Below, piece by piece: positions 1-8,238 of a DNA stretch of 64,000 nucleotides (position 1 is its first letter; every line of letters begins with the position of its first letter). Below the pieces are notes generated by a model, which made no database searches, was not told the DNA's origin, and saw nothing but the letters and a program-made list of their open reading frames with translations. A program made the translations under genes and the position numbers. The DNA is from Lysinibacillus sp. G4S2 (GTDB taxonomy: Bacteria; Bacillota; Bacilli; Bacillales_A; Planococcaceae). The stretch covers positions 4,530,001 to 4,594,000 of the forward strand of contig NZ_JAUCFJ010000002.1 of the NCBI RefSeq assembly GCF_030348505.1. Direction: 5' to 3'.

Positions 1-109
1 AAAAACGATCGAAATTAGGTTTATTTGCTTGGGCTACTGCATTCCCGAACGTTTCATCACGGAATGCAAAGCCATCTAAAATAATTAATGCTACTGGCTT
101 TTTAGGCAT
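1..109 (-). CDS. gpmI: Phosphoglycerate mutase (2,3-bisphosphoglycerate-independent), N-terminal fragment
   Basis: Only the first 36 codons are in the window; the gene runs off the left edge. The translation begins [14 protein letters not shown] and continues with the GNAVAQA and PNFDR segments typical of the N-terminus of iPGM, which interconverts 3- and 2-phosphoglycerate in the cytoplasm. The DG of the ILDGF segment includes the metal-binding aspartate of the alkaline-phosphatase-like domain. The ATG overlaps the end of tpiA by 8 bases, so it is probably translationally coupled to it, as the last visible gene of the gap-pgk-tpiA-gpm series. Identity is confident from sequence and gene order; everything after residue 36 is unseen. 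Confidence 0.9.
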   Translation of the reverse strand, partial: MPKKPVALIILDGFAFRDETFGNAVAQANKPNFDRF

Positions 110-863
110 TTGCTGCCGCCTCCAATAATGTTAAATATGATTCTGGTTGTAAACTTGCACCGCCAACTAAAGCGCCGTCGATATGTTCTTTTGATAATAG
201 TTCCTGAATGTTTTCAGGTTTTACGCTACCGCCATATTGAATTCGTACAGCATCGGCCGTTTCAGCGTTATATAATTCTTTGACTACTGCACGAATTGCG
301 CCGCATACTTGGTTTGCATCTTCTGCTGTAGCTGTTTTACCTGTACCAATTGCCCAAATCGGTTCATAGGCAATCACCATATGCTCCACTTCTTGTGCTC
401 CAAATCCAGCAAGTGCAGCTGTAATTTGATGAGCAACCTTTTGCTCAGTAGTCCCCGCTTCACGTTCCTCAAGCGTTTCACCACAGCAAATAATTGGTAC
501 GATATTATGCGCTAGTGCTGCAGCAACCTTTTTATTGATTGCTTCATCTGTTTCATTATAGTATTCACGTCGTTCAGAATGACCTAAAATAACATAGTCT
601 ACTTCCACACTTGCTAGCTGTGCTGGACTAATTTCTCCAGTGAATGCACCTTCGTTTTCATAATGCATCGTTTGTGCGCCAATTGCTAGCTCTGATTCAC
701 TAGCAACCTGCACAAGTGTAGGTAGATAAAGTGCTGGTGCACAAACAACAGCGTCTACTTTATCGTTTGAAGGGAGTTTGTCCTGTATAGCATCGACAAA
801 CTGGATCGCCTCTTCAAATGTTTTATACATTTTCCAGTTACCTGCAATAATTGGTTTACGCAT
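102..863 (-). CDS. tpiA: Triosephosphate isomerase
   Basis: Interconverts dihydroxyacetone phosphate and glyceraldehyde 3-phosphate in glycolysis. The 253-residue product starts [12 protein letters not shown] and has the full catalytic set: Lys11 in NWKM, His95 in LGHSERR and Glu167 in the AYEPIW motif, followed by the GTG phosphate-gripping loop and the C-terminal GGSV and GGASL segments. An upstream in-frame start would add five residues, but the GGGAGG ribosome-binding site at 871-876 fits the ATG at 863. It begins 21 bases after the end of pgk and overlaps gpmI by 8 bases, so the three genes form one transcription unit. Length is normal for the family. Confidence 0.98.
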   Translation of the reverse strand: MRKPIIAGNWKMYKTFEEAIQFVDAIQDKLPSNDKVDAVVCAPALYLPTLVQVASESELAIGAQTMHYENEGAFTGEISPAQLASVEVDYVILGHSERREYYNETDEAINKKVAAALAHNIVPIICCGETLEEREAGTTEQKVAHQITAALAGFGAQEVEHMVIAYEPIWAIGTGKTATAEDANQVCGAIRAVVKELYNAETADAVRIQYGGSVKPENIQELLSKEHIDGALVGGASLQPESYLTLLEAAANA

Positions 864-884
864 CGTTTTGCCTCCCAAATTGTA

Positions 885-2069
885 TTATTTATCGTTTAAT
901 GCCACAATTCCTGGTAGCTCTTTACCTTCCATTAATTCAAGTGATGCACCGCCACCAGTTGAAATGTGGTCCATTTTATCGGCAACCTCAAATTTTTCAA
1001 CTGCTGCTGCAGAATCCCCGCCACCGATCACTGTATAACCAGTTGTTGTTGCCATTGCGTCAGCTACAGTTTTTGTACCATTCGCAAATTTATCCATTTC
1101 AAAAACACCCATTGGTCCATTCCAAATAATTAGTTTAGAATTTTTAATAACCTCTGCATAATTAGCAGCTGTTTTCGGACCGATATCTAAGCCCATCCAA
1201 TCGGCTGGAATAGCGTCTACATCAACAATTTTTGTTTCTGCATCTTTTGAAAATTCGTTTGCGACAACTGCATCGATTGGCATATGTAATTGCACGCCTT
1301 TTGCTTTTGCCTTTTCAATAAAGGATTTTGCTAGGTCGATTTTATCTTCTTCTAATAAAGATTTACCGATATCATGACCTTGCGCTTTAGTAAATGTGAA
1401 TGATAAACCGCCGCCGATAATTAGGTGATCTACCTTTTCTAATAAGCTTTCAATAACGCCAATTTTATCTTTAACTTTGGCACCACCGATAATGGCTGTA
1501 AATGGACGCTCTGGGTTAGATAAAGCTTTACCAAGCACATCTAATTCCTTTTGCATTAGGAAGCCAGAAACAGCTGGTACATGCTTGGCAATTCCTTCAG
1601 TTGACGCATGTGCACGGTGAGCGGCACCAAACGCATCATTGACATAAACGTCCGCTAATTTTGCAAATTGCTCTGCTAATGCTGGATCATTTTTCTCTTC
1701 TCCAGCGTGGAAGCGTACATTTTCAAGTAGAATCATATCGCCATTTTGCATGTTTGCAACAGCTTCTTCTACTTTTTCACCAATTGACTCATCTAATTTA
1801 GTCACCGGTTTACCCATTAATTCAGCTAGACGAATTCCTACAGCAGTTAGGCGCATATCTTCTTTTACTTCACCTTTTGGACGACCTAAGTGAGAGGCTA
1901 AAATAACTTTGGCACCTTGCTCAACCAAATATTCAATTGTTGGGATTGCTGCTCGAATACGTGTTTCGTCAGTAATTGCACCATCTGCCATCGGTACATT
2001 AAAATCAACACGTACAAATACGCGCTTGCCTTTTACATCAATATCTTTCATCGTCTTCTTATTTAACAT
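885..2069 (-). CDS. pgk: Phosphoglycerate kinase
   Basis: Transfers the acyl phosphate of 1,3-bisphosphoglycerate to ADP. The 394-residue protein shows the N-terminal [11 protein letters not shown] substrate-binding motif, the SHLGRPKG basic patch, the AFGAAHR segment, and the C-terminal nucleotide-binding GGGDSAA motif. Length is standard for bacterial PGK. It is followed closely by tpiA and gpmI. Upstream, a terminator after gap and a separate promoter candidate suggest it can be transcribed independently of cggR-gap. Confidence 0.98.
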   Translation of the reverse strand: MLNKKTMKDIDVKGKRVFVRVDFNVPMADGAITDETRIRAAIPTIEYLVEQGAKVILASHLGRPKGEVKEDMRLTAVGIRLAELMGKPVTKLDESIGEKVEEAVANMQNGDMILLENVRFHAGEEKNDPALAEQFAKLADVYVNDAFGAAHRAHASTEGIAKHVPAVSGFLMQKELDVLGKALSNPERPFTAIIGGAKVKDKIGVIESLLEKVDHLIIGGGLSFTFTKAQGHDIGKSLLEEDKIDLAKSFIEKAKAKGVQLHMPIDAVVANEFSKDAETKIVDVDAIPADWMGLDIGPKTAANYAEVIKNSKLIIWNGPMGVFEMDKFANGTKTVADAMATTTGYTVIGGGDSAAAVEKFEVADKMDHISTGGGASLELMEGKELPGIVALNDK

Positions 2070-2237
2070 GAAGAAACCCCCTTCAAAGTTTTAGTCGTGA
2101 ATTTCCTGGATTCACCCACCTTGGCTCCTCACATCATTCACGTAACTGTTTTAGATAAAATATGCGGTCCATCATCACATAGGATTGATTCTGTTTAACA
2201 AGCCTTTTCGGAATGAAGTACCCTTTTACTTGCTTTT

Positions 2238-2266
2238 ATAGTAGCAAAAGTCGCGTTCTATGTCTT
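2238..2266 (-). promoter_or_regulatory. Candidate sigma-A promoter for pgk-tpiA-gpmI
   Basis: On the minus strand an AAGACA -35 like element (2261-2266) is separated by 17 bases from TACTAT (2238-2243), which is preceded by TG one base away (extended -10). It lies about 170 bases before pgk, downstream of the gap terminator, which is where an independent pgk promoter would be needed. The -35 is only a partial match. Confidence 0.4.
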
Positions 2267-2337
2267 GCAATTGCATAATCAGTTATAAGGAAAGCGACCA
2301 TTCCTTATATTCGGCATGCATCCATCTTATATACGTA

Positions 2338-2370
2338 TAAAAAAGAGTAAGGGTAAATTTCCCTTACTCT
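2338..2370 (-). terminator. Rho-independent terminator after gap
   Basis: A perfect 10-bp stem (AGAGTAAGGG / CCCTTACTCT, 2344-2353 with 2361-2370) with a 7-base loop is followed on the minus strand by a run of T. It lies about 110 bases downstream of the gap stop codon and would uncouple cggR-gap from pgk-tpiA-gpmI at least partly. Confidence 0.85.
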
Positions 2371-2478
2371 CATTACCCTTGTATATTATATCTTTTAGAT
2401 ATTATAAAGGCTATACTTTTTATGCGTAAAAAGCGGTATTATGTCACACTTTTTACTTCAACTTTCGAATTATGACAC

Positions 2479-3495
2479 TTATTTATTGTGTAATCCTTTT
2501 TCTGCGATATATAAAGCTAAGTCCATTAAACGAGTAGAGTAACCAATTTCGTTATCATACCACGCTAGAACCTTTACCATACTATTTTCTAATACCATTG
2601 TAGAAAGACCATCTACAGTTGAAGAGTTATGGTTACCATTGTAGTCAATTGAAACTAATGGTAGTTCGTTATATCCTAAAATGCCTTTAAGCTCGTTTTC
2701 TGAAGCTTCTTTTAATGCAGCATTAATAGTTTCTTTTGTTACTTCTGCTTTTAGCTCCACTACTAAGTCAACACATGAAACGTTTGGCGTCGGTACACGC
2801 ATAGAGAAGCCATCTAGTTTACCTTTTAATTGAGGTAATACTTTTGACACTGCAACTGCTGCTCCTGTTGTTGTTGGAATCATTGACACTGCACCAGCAC
2901 GTGCGCGACGTGGATCAGAGTGCGGGAAGTCAAGGATACGTTGGTCGTTTGTGTAAGAGTGAATTGTTGTCATCATACCGCGTTGAATACCAAATTTTTC
3001 ATCAAGTATTTTAGCTACTGGTGCTAGACAGTTTGTTGTACAAGAAGCGTTCGAGATCACGTCATCTGTTTCTGGATTGTAGTCCTCGTGGTTAACACCC
3101 ATTACAAATGTCGGCATTTCACCTTTCGCTGGAGCTGAAAGAATCGCTTTTTTAGCACCTGCTTGAATATGCTTGCCTACTTCTTCCATCGAGCGGAATC
3201 TACCTGTACATTCAAGTACTACATCAACCCCTAGTTCACCCCAAGGTAAATTAGCAGGATCTTTTTCTGCATAAACGTTGATTTTTTTCCCATTCACTAC
3301 GAAAGAATCGCCTTCTGCATAAACATCAGCATCGTAGACACCATGTACTGAATCATAAGTTAATAAGTGTGCGAGCTGACCTGCATCTGTTAGGTCATTT
3401 ACTGCAACTACTTCGAATTCATCGTGCTTCATCGCTTCACGAAATACTAAACGTCCAATACGTCCAAATCCATTGATTGCTAATTTTAATGCCAT
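2479..3495 (-). CDS. gapA: Glyceraldehyde-3-phosphate dehydrogenase, glycolytic type
   Basis: Oxidises glyceraldehyde 3-phosphate to 1,3-bisphosphoglycerate with NAD. The 338-residue protein has the Rossmann GFGRIGR motif near residue 9, catalytic Cys152 in the SNASCTTNC motif and His179 in TTIHSYT, plus the HSDPRRARA and WYDNEIGYS signatures. The start is the ATG at 3495, with GGAGG at 3504-3508; a longer reading would add five residues. It is directly downstream of cggR, the classical arrangement of the glycolytic gap gene, so it should be repressed by CggR. The gluconeogenic paralogue is not in this window. Confidence 0.97.
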   Translation of the reverse strand: MALKLAINGFGRIGRLVFREAMKHDEFEVVAVNDLTDAGQLAHLLTYDSVHGVYDADVYAEGDSFVVNGKKINVYAEKDPANLPWGELGVDVVLECTGRFRSMEEVGKHIQAGAKKAILSAPAKGEMPTFVMGVNHEDYNPETDDVISNASCTTNCLAPVAKILDEKFGIQRGMMTTIHSYTNDQRILDFPHSDPRRARAGAVSMIPTTTGAAVAVSKVLPQLKGKLDGFSMRVPTPNVSCVDLVVELKAEVTKETINAALKEASENELKGILGYNELPLVSIDYNGNHNSSTVDGLSTMVLENSMVKVLAWYDNEIGYSTRLMDLALYIAEKGLHNK

Positions 3496-3561
3496 TGTCA
3501 ATTCCTCCAATAATGTTTATATAATTATTTTTCGCCACTGACATCTAAAAGTGGCTTTATG

Positions 3562-3600
3562 CTCATTCAGAGAGTGTTTTAACACCCGCTGAGAAACGAG
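3562..3600 (-). other. Stem-loop between cggR and gapA, possible mRNA-processing element
   Basis: On the minus strand an outer imperfect stem (CTCGTTTCTCAG with CTGAATGAG) encloses an inner GTGTT-AA-AACAC hairpin. In B. subtilis the cggR-gapA transcript is cut near a stem-loop that stabilises the gapA message; this structure is in the equivalent place. Processing here is inference. It also resembles part of the palindrome family at 44162-44354, so it may be a repeat remnant. Confidence 0.35.
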
Positions 3601-3642
3601 TTACAAGTATTTTCCCACCGTTAAAGATGGTAGTTATTTAAT

Positions 3643-4674
3643 TTATAAAGAAGGTAATCCTTCAGCGATAGTTTTTGCGGCTGCCTCATCTGTTATAAAA
3701 ATTGTTTGCTTTGGTGCTACCTTAAAGTACGATAGCATTGCCTTCACTTTTTGTTTACCAGCAGCAACTGCAATGACTTGCTTACTTCTTTGAACTTGCT
3801 CGAACTGAATACCGATTGTTCGAATTCGATGTACAATTTCGCCTTCTGCATTGAAATAATAGCCAAATGCTTCACTAACTGCACCCTTTTCTTCGAGAAT
3901 TCGCAAATCCTCAGGTGATGAATTACGACGAACAGCCATTTCCTCTGCCGAGCCAATACCATGAATGACACAATCTGCACGATCATAATAATCCATCATT
4001 TCAGTTACCATCGGCTCTGTTAACATTGCTTGATAAGCCTGCTCACTTAAATGCTCTGGTAAAAACAAGGTACGATACTGTGTATCCATCTGCATGGCGA
4101 AGGTTGAGACAAGAGTATTGGCTTGCATTTGCATTTCATGACCAATGCCTCCACGTGCAGCAACAAATGTAATATTATGTGTATCAGCTGGTTGTAAAAA
4201 TTGCGTGAGTGATGCAACCGACTTTCCACCAGTGACAGCTACTATCTGACCTTCAAAGCTTGTTGATATAAATTGATGTGCTGCCTCTTTTCCAAGCAAT
4301 GTTAATACCGTATCGTCTTCATTGTAATCACCTGGAACAACAATTACGTGCTGTAAGCCAAAATGATTTTCCAGTTTTTTTGCTAGCTGTGTAAGACCAG
4401 ACCATTCATAGATAAGTGCTCTTAGTTTTTCAATAACTACTTCACCGTCGTCTGTACATACCATACCCGATTTTTGAGAATCTAATAACCCTTGTTCACG
4501 TAAAATATCCGTTTCTTTACGAATTTCTCGTTCGGTCATTTTAAGTGAATCTGCAAGTGTTCGACGCCCAATTGGCTGCATTAGCTGAACTGTTTGCAAA
4601 ATACGATATCTCAATTGAAGAAGCGGATACATTTCTGGAAGTAGCCTTTGCTGTGCCTCAGGTACAGATAACAT
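3643..4674 (-). CDS. cggR: Central glycolytic genes regulator CggR (SorC/DeoR-type repressor)
   Basis: A 343-residue repressor that senses fructose-1,6-bisphosphate in B. subtilis. The N-terminal ~80 residues contain a winged helix-turn-helix (IGRRTLADSLKMTEREIRKE); the rest is a sugar-phosphate-binding domain with the VTGGKSVASL and GIGSAEEMAVRR segments typical of CggR. It precedes gapA by about 150 bases and has a classical promoter and two in-phase GGGACA operator half-sites upstream. The start at 4674 is supported by GGGAG a few bases upstream. Identity rests on sequence, position and operator together. Confidence 0.95.
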   Translation of the reverse strand: MLSVPEAQQRLLPEMYPLLQLRYRILQTVQLMQPIGRRTLADSLKMTEREIRKETDILREQGLLDSQKSGMVCTDDGEVVIEKLRALIYEWSGLTQLAKKLENHFGLQHVIVVPGDYNEDDTVLTLLGKEAAHQFISTSFEGQIVAVTGGKSVASLTQFLQPADTHNITFVAARGGIGHEMQMQANTLVSTFAMQMDTQYRTLFLPEHLSEQAYQAMLTEPMVTEMMDYYDRADCVIHGIGSAEEMAVRRNSSPEDLRILEEKGAVSEAFGYYFNAEGEIVHRIRTIGIQFEQVQRSKQVIAVAAGKQKVKAMLSYFKVAPKQTIFITDEAAAKTIAEGLPSL

Positions 4675-4713
4675 ATTTATCTACTCCCTTTTTAATAGCT
4701 ATGGGTTACTTTT

Positions 4714-4741
4714 TGTCCCGCTATATAAAATTATGTCCCAC
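4714..4741 (-). promoter_or_regulatory. CggR operator
   Basis: Two GGGACA half-sites (minus strand; plus-strand TGTCCC at 4714-4719 and 4734-4739) lie exactly 20 bases apart. The downstream half-site is embedded in ATAGCGGGACA, as in the B. subtilis CggR operator, which has the same 20-base spacing. The site lies just downstream of the -10 box, so bound CggR would block transcription of cggR-gapA. Confidence 0.85.
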
Positions 4742-4751
4742 TTATGATTTC

Positions 4752-4780
4752 ATTATAATCCTCTTTATAATAAAGAGCAA
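4752..4780 (-). promoter_or_regulatory. Sigma-A promoter of cggR-gapA
   Basis: TTGCTC (-35, 4775-4780) and a perfect TATAAT (-10, 4752-4757) are separated by exactly 17 bases on the minus strand, immediately upstream of the CggR operator. The predicted start of transcription is near 4745. Confidence 0.88.
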
Positions 4781-4784
4781 GTAA

Positions 4785-5170
4785 ATGCTATGTATTGGCA
4801 TAAAGAATTATTATTTACAGCAAAGTAGCTTATTTGCGCCTATGTTGGGGTTCATTGGATGAAACTTTCACTGAATCTGCTAATGAGCTTTAAAATAAAG
4901 TTTGATCATAAGTACGCTACAAACATGGATTCTACAAAAGAAAAATTCCACCTATTTTGAAAAGATGAATTCTTATCCGATAGATTTAAGGTTTGATTTT
5001 AATTGTTCATTTTCTTCATGTTCGACAATCGCACCCGCTAGTTGAAAACACATTTAGCTGGGGGACACTTACCTTAACGATAGTACCTGAACTAAATGTG
5101 CGTACTTACTTATGTGCGGTTTGTTCTTTATACTCGAGAAGAAATAAATAATTCTTGGGAGGACTAAACT
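4785..5170. other. Intergenic region, no gene seen
   Basis: No reading frame with a ribosome-binding site is visible between the cggR promoter and the oxidoreductase gene. The only structure noted is a 9-bp inverted repeat, CACATTTAG (5049-5057) with CTAAATGTG (5092-5100), spaced widely in front of the oxidoreductase gene. It could be a regulator site or chance. Confidence 0.4.
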
Positions 5171-5719
5171 TTGAAAACTCTAGTTATCGTAACTCACCCT
5201 AGCATAGATACTTCAGTCATAAATAAGCGATGGGTAACTGAACTTAAAAAATATCCGGAAAAATATACTGTACACGAATTGTATAAGGTGTACCCTGATG
5301 GAAACATTGATGTAGAACAAGAACAAAAATTGGTTGAGTCTCATGGGAATCTTGTTCTTCAGTTTCCTATATATTGGTTTAATTGTCCGCCTCTCTTGAA
5401 AAAATGGCTTGACGAAGTATTTGCTTACGGTTGGGCTTATGGTTCAAATGGAGGGAATAAATTAACGAATCGCAAAGCTGCTTTAGCAGTGTCTGCAGGA
5501 ATTAATAAAAAAGATTATAGTGAAGAGGGAAGATATCGCTATACACTCGAGCATTTATTATCTCCTTTCGAAACTACCTTCCAATACTGTAATGCAGATT
5601 ATCGTTCGTTCTTTGCGTTTTATGGCACAGAAGAAGCACCTAGTATGGAACATGAACAATTTACAGGAGAATTGGAAAAAAGCTCACAAGATTATTTGAA
5701 TTTTGTTGACAACCTGTAA
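5171..5719 (+). CDS. NAD(P)H-dependent oxidoreductase, flavodoxin-like fold (KefF/MdaB/YwrO type)
   Basis: The 182-residue protein begins KTLVIVTHP, the usual first strand of this quinone-oxidoreductase family, and has the FQFPIYWFNCPPLLKKWLD motif in the middle, which builds the flavin site and the loop over it. It probably reduces quinones or electrophiles using FMN/FAD and NAD(P)H. The start is TTG at 5171 with GGGAGG just upstream. An HxlR regulator is encoded convergently 400 bases away, and HxlR proteins often control such genes in response to quinones, so a functional link is plausible but unproven. Substrate is unknown. Confidence 0.85.
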   Translation: MKTLVIVTHPSIDTSVINKRWVTELKKYPEKYTVHELYKVYPDGNIDVEQEQKLVESHGNLVLQFPIYWFNCPPLLKKWLDEVFAYGWAYGSNGGNKLTNRKAALAVSAGINKKDYSEEGRYRYTLEHLLSPFETTFQYCNADYRSFFAFYGTEEAPSMEHEQFTGELEKSSQDYLNFVDNL

Positions 5720-5836
5720 AAGATTGCTTTTTGAATAAGATAAAGAGGCTTAGACAAAACCTCATTTTTCTGCAGGGAAAGTGGAGCGAGGCGCAACGGC
5801 AGCGACAAAAATCTTTAATGAGCTGCAGTTTTGAGA

Positions 5837-5940
5837 TTTATCGAGAACTTTTGATTGTTTATCGACCAACTTTTTTAATTTATCTACCAACTTTTTTAAT
5901 TTATCTACCAACTTTTGAAAAATATCGACATCTACCTTCA
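5837..5940. repeat. 21-bp tandem array, TTTATCGA type
   Basis: TATC occurs at 5839, 5860, 5881, 5902 and 5923, exactly 21 bases apart. Units read approximately TTTATCTACCAACTTTTTTAA. The array is part of the composite repeat above and lies before the terminator-like hairpin, so it may be transcribed from the oxidoreductase gene. Confidence 0.85.
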
Positions 5941-6016
5941 TGCAACACTCTCTGATCGCACTGATAATTTACGCCGCTTATGACATAAGCACATTTTTTT
6001 ACGCAAAATAACATCA

Positions 6017-6063
6017 AAAACGCGAGAAATCAACGTTTCTAAAATTGATTTCTCGCGCTTTTA
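6017..6063. terminator. Bidirectional terminator between oxidoreductase and HxlR genes
   Basis: A perfect 13-bp stem (CGCGAGAAATCAA with TTGATTTCTCGCG, 6021-6033 and 6045-6057) with an 11-base loop, followed by CTTTT on the plus strand and by GTTTTT on the minus strand. The same hairpin with the same loop recurs at 42519-42560, so it is also a dispersed repeat. Confidence 0.75.
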
Positions 6064-6118
6064 AGGTTTTGAGCAGTTATGTCCCAGCCTCTTCGATTGA
6101 AACAACATAACTCTGTGC

Positions 6119-6478
6119 TTACCTCTGTAAAGCCTCTAGAGCTGACAAACGGTTTCTCTCTCCCCACTCGCACATCATGTTTAACACAGGAATGATTGAA
6201 AGACCACGTTCAGATAATGAATATTCAACTTTTGGAGGTATTTGAGGAAACTCCTTGCGAATGATAAGGCCATCTGTCTCCAAATCTTTTAACATGGTGC
6301 TTAGCGTTTTGAAGGGAATGGTACCGATACAGCGCTTCAATTCATTAAACCGCATAACCTCATTTTCAGACAGCCAATACATAATAATCATTTTATATTT
6401 TCCACCAATTACGGACAACGTGTATCCAAAGCTAGTGTTTTTTAATTCCACGCCGGTCGGAACACAGGTTTCACGCAT
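6119..6478 (-). CDS. HxlR-family winged-helix transcriptional regulator
   Basis: A 119-residue protein with the family pattern: a Cys near the N-terminus (MRETC), IGGKYKMIIMYWL opening the winged helix, then RFNELKRCIGTIPFKTLSTMLKDLETDGLI as the recognition region and VEYSLSERG as the wing. In family members such as YodB and HypR the N-terminal Cys senses electrophiles; here Cys5 is in that position. It is convergent with the flavodoxin-fold oxidoreductase gene, a likely target. A ribosome-binding site AAAGGAG precedes the ATG. An AGTATG/TATACT inverted repeat upstream may be its own operator. Confidence 0.88.
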   Translation of the reverse strand: MRETCVPTGVELKNTSFGYTLSVIGGKYKMIIMYWLSENEVMRFNELKRCIGTIPFKTLSTMLKDLETDGLIIRKEFPQIPPKVEYSLSERGLSIIPVLNMMCEWGERNRLSALEALQR

Positions 6479-6500
6479 AAATTACACTCTCCTTTTGGCA

Positions 6501-6526
6501 AGTATATGATACAAAGATTGCATACT
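6501..6526. promoter_or_regulatory. Inverted repeat upstream of the HxlR gene, possible operator
   Basis: AGTATA and CATACT arms (6501-6506 and 6521-6526) flank an AT-rich centre about 25-50 bases before the HxlR start codon. Position fits autoregulation, but the arms are short and the flanking DNA is very AT-rich. Confidence 0.25.
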
Positions 6527-6581
6527 ATATAATAGATAATTATACATTATTACCTTGTTATATATAAAATGAACATTATCC

Positions 6582-6788
6582 GGCTCTTCACCAAAACGTG
6601 TGGTTGATTTCCGTTCCGACTGGGCGCTTTCCTGGGGGCGTCCGATGAGCCGCTTCACTCGCGTTGCTCGCTCCAGGGTCTCATCTGTGACGCTGATCCC
6701 CAAGGAGTCGCCCAGTCTCCACTACAATCAACTAATATACAGCGCATATATTTTAAAAAATGTCATCCACAACTTTTGGTGATGATCC
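6582..6788. repeat. Nested-palindrome element, full copy (MITE-like)
   Basis: The outer ends are imperfect inverted repeats: GGCTCTTCACCAAAACGTG at the left and the complement of CACAACTTTTGGTGATGATCC at the right. Inside, GTTGATTTCC and GACTGGGCG are mirrored by CGCCCAGTC and CAATCAAC. The core text CTCCAGGGTCTCATCTGTGA is shared with the copies at 13556, 41070, 42235, 49437 and 58334. Open frames across it are artefacts of the repeat. It sits upstream of the HxlR gene. Confidence 0.85.
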
Positions 6789-6918
6789 ATTATCATTAAA
6801 TGTCTAATTTAGTCCACACTTTAATATAAATGATTGGACTTTGTAATAAAGTTTAATCTAATAGGAGTTGGATACCTCTTATTAGTAAAATCCTTGACCA
6901 TTTTGTTTTTCAACACAA

Positions 6919-6958
6919 TGAAAAACTCGTAACCAATTTGACATGGCTACGAGTTTTT
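6919..6958 (-). terminator. Terminator of the small gene at 6966-7088
   Basis: On the minus strand AAAACTCGTAGCC and GGTTACGAGTTTTT form a strong stem with a short loop, ending in a T run. It begins 8 bases after the stop codon of the 40-residue gene, which supports that gene being real. Confidence 0.85.
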
Positions 6959-6965
6959 AGTTAGC

Positions 6966-7088
6966 TTATTTTGTGAAAGATAATATTGCGTTTTTCTTAA
7001 ATCCGCCTAAAGCTTTTGTTGCTTCATTTTTATTTGTGTATTCAAAAATACGAACGTCCTTTTTCTCAAATACTGTAATAACCCACAT
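6966..7088 (-). CDS. Small conserved-looking protein of unknown function, 40 residues
   Basis: The peptide starts MWVITVFEKKDVRIFEY and ends AILSFTK. It resembles small MWV(I/V)TV-beginning proteins of unknown function annotated in Bacillus. GGGAG at 7097-7101 is correctly spaced from the ATG, and a strong terminator follows the stop codon within 10 bases, so this is a self-contained minus-strand gene. The peptide has no signal or membrane segment. Function unknown. Confidence 0.75.
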   Translation of the reverse strand: MWVITVFEKKDVRIFEYTNKNEATKALGGFKKNAILSFTK

Positions 7089-7348
7089 TGTAAAATCTCC
7101 CTTCAAATATGTTTATGTTTTTGTAATATAACAACCACTAAAAATCGTGATACTTTTGTAAACTGTTTTATAACAACCTCTTACTTGATTCCTATTCTAC
7201 TCCGATTTTTTAAAAAATAAAGCCTAATGTGAAGGTCTTCACAAACTGTTCAAATTCATAACGCTTTCATTGAACAATTTGTGAATTGTGGATATTACCG
7301 CTAAAGATTTGGGTAAAGCATAATCCGTGGGCCAACAGTGTTTTATGT

Positions 7349-7490
7349 GCGAAAGCGCAGTGCTAACGTAGCGACAGCAACAAATGTTTTTTGCGCGAAA
7401 GCACAGTGCTAACGTAGCGACAGCAACAAATATTTTTTGCGTGAAAGCGTAGTATAAATGAAGCGACAGTAACTGATATTTTTAGGCTGA
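7349..7490. repeat. 46-bp direct repeats, three units
   Basis: Units starting at 7349, 7395 and 7441 (period 46) read GCGAAAGC, then AGTGCTAACGTAGCGACAGC, then AACAAATATTTTTTGC; the third is more diverged. The complement of the unit (GCTGTCGCT...GCTTTCGC) is the same module that expands the palindrome elements at 42235, 49437 and 58334 and forms the 36-bp repeats at 17811. Lies in a 520-bp region without a credible gene. Confidence 0.8.
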
Positions 7491-7611
7491 GTTCCTCTAT
7501 TTCAGCGAATGGATATCCAAAAAACTGCTGAAATAAGATAAAAAATTCTGCTCTTTCTTCACTGCCACTTATATAGCAGGAGAAATGCAGAATTTTTAGT
7601 GTAGATTTCAT

Positions 7612-8220
7612 TCACTTAATGTTTTGCTTCATTAAATGAGCGATTTGCTGCTCATTTGTCTGTTCGATTTCTTCTAATTTTTGAATCACTAATTTCTGTC
7701 TATCATTAGAATGGTCCTGGCTTAACTTCTTCTTACCTTCCATACTTGAGATTTTTAATTTAAAACCTTGAACCCCTTTGTTTAGATTGCTTACACGTTG
7801 TTCATCTACCTGAGTTAGGCTATATGTGCTGTTACTGTGTTCATATTTTTCAATCATGTTGTTAAATGATTTTATTAGTTCATCATTGTGGTCAATAAGC
7901 TCTATTTCACCATAAACATGTACTGCTACATAATTCCATGTTGGGACAGCTTGATTTGTTTCATACCATGATGGAGATATGTAGCAATGCGGTCCGTGAA
8001 ACACTGCTAAAACTTTTTGGTTTTCAATACCCCTCCATTGAGGGTTACCTTTTGCAAAATGTCCAATTAAACAGTCTTTTTTGTCATTGAACAATAATGG
8101 AAGATGTGTTGCATAAGGTATTCCTTCATGGGTTGAAAAAAGTGTCGCAAAACTGTTCTCCTGAATAACTTCTATCATCTCAGAAATATCTTTTATTTTA
8201 AAAGCCGCTGGTATGAACAT
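7612..8220 (-). CDS. paiB: PaiB-like FMN-binding regulator
   Basis: A 202-residue member of the PaiB family, split-barrel FMN-binding proteins that in B. subtilis affect protease and sporulation genes. Diagnostic segments are FIPAAFK at the N-terminus, [31 protein letters not shown], and the [15 protein letters not shown] strand. The ATG at 8220 has GGGGG nine bases upstream; a TTG two codons earlier is too close to that site. It lies 18 bases after the glutaredoxin-like gene and is probably co-transcribed with it. The usual N-acetyltransferase partner PaiA is not next to it. Confidence 0.82.
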   Translation of the reverse strand: MFIPAAFKIKDISEMIEVIQENSFATLFSTHEGIPYATHLPLLFNDKKDCLIGHFAKGNPQWRGIENQKVLAVFHGPHCYISPSWYETNQAVPTWNYVAVHVYGEIELIDHNDELIKSFNNMIEKYEHSNSTYSLTQVDEQRVSNLNKGVQGFKLKISSMEGKKKLSQDHSNDRQKLVIQKLEEIEQTNEQQIAHLMKQNIK

Positions 8221-8238
8221 CAGCAAATTCCCCCTTTG

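Larger units (their letters stand above)
5745..6091. repeat. Composite intergenic repeat, copy 1 (GAGGCT... end, 21-bp array, hairpin)
   Basis: The stretch starts GAGGCTTAGACAAAACC and ends TTATGTCCCAGCCTC, which is close to the reverse complement of the start. Its left part (to about 5955) is repeated nearly word for word at 58940-59127. Its right hairpin plus tail (6020-6091) is repeated at 42517-42590. It contains GC-rich AGCGAGGCGCAACGGCAGCG text followed by a 21-bp periodic array. No coding capacity is credible. Confidence 0.75.

Noticed and set aside
6482-6703. Recurrent frames beginning MGISVTDETLER in several places
   Set aside because: They translate the shared core of the palindrome elements in reverse; the same peptide appears at each copy and has no translation signals.
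7363-7611. 82-codon minus-strand frame after paiB
   Set aside because: Half of it translates the 46-bp repeats and no ribosome-binding site or similarity is visible.
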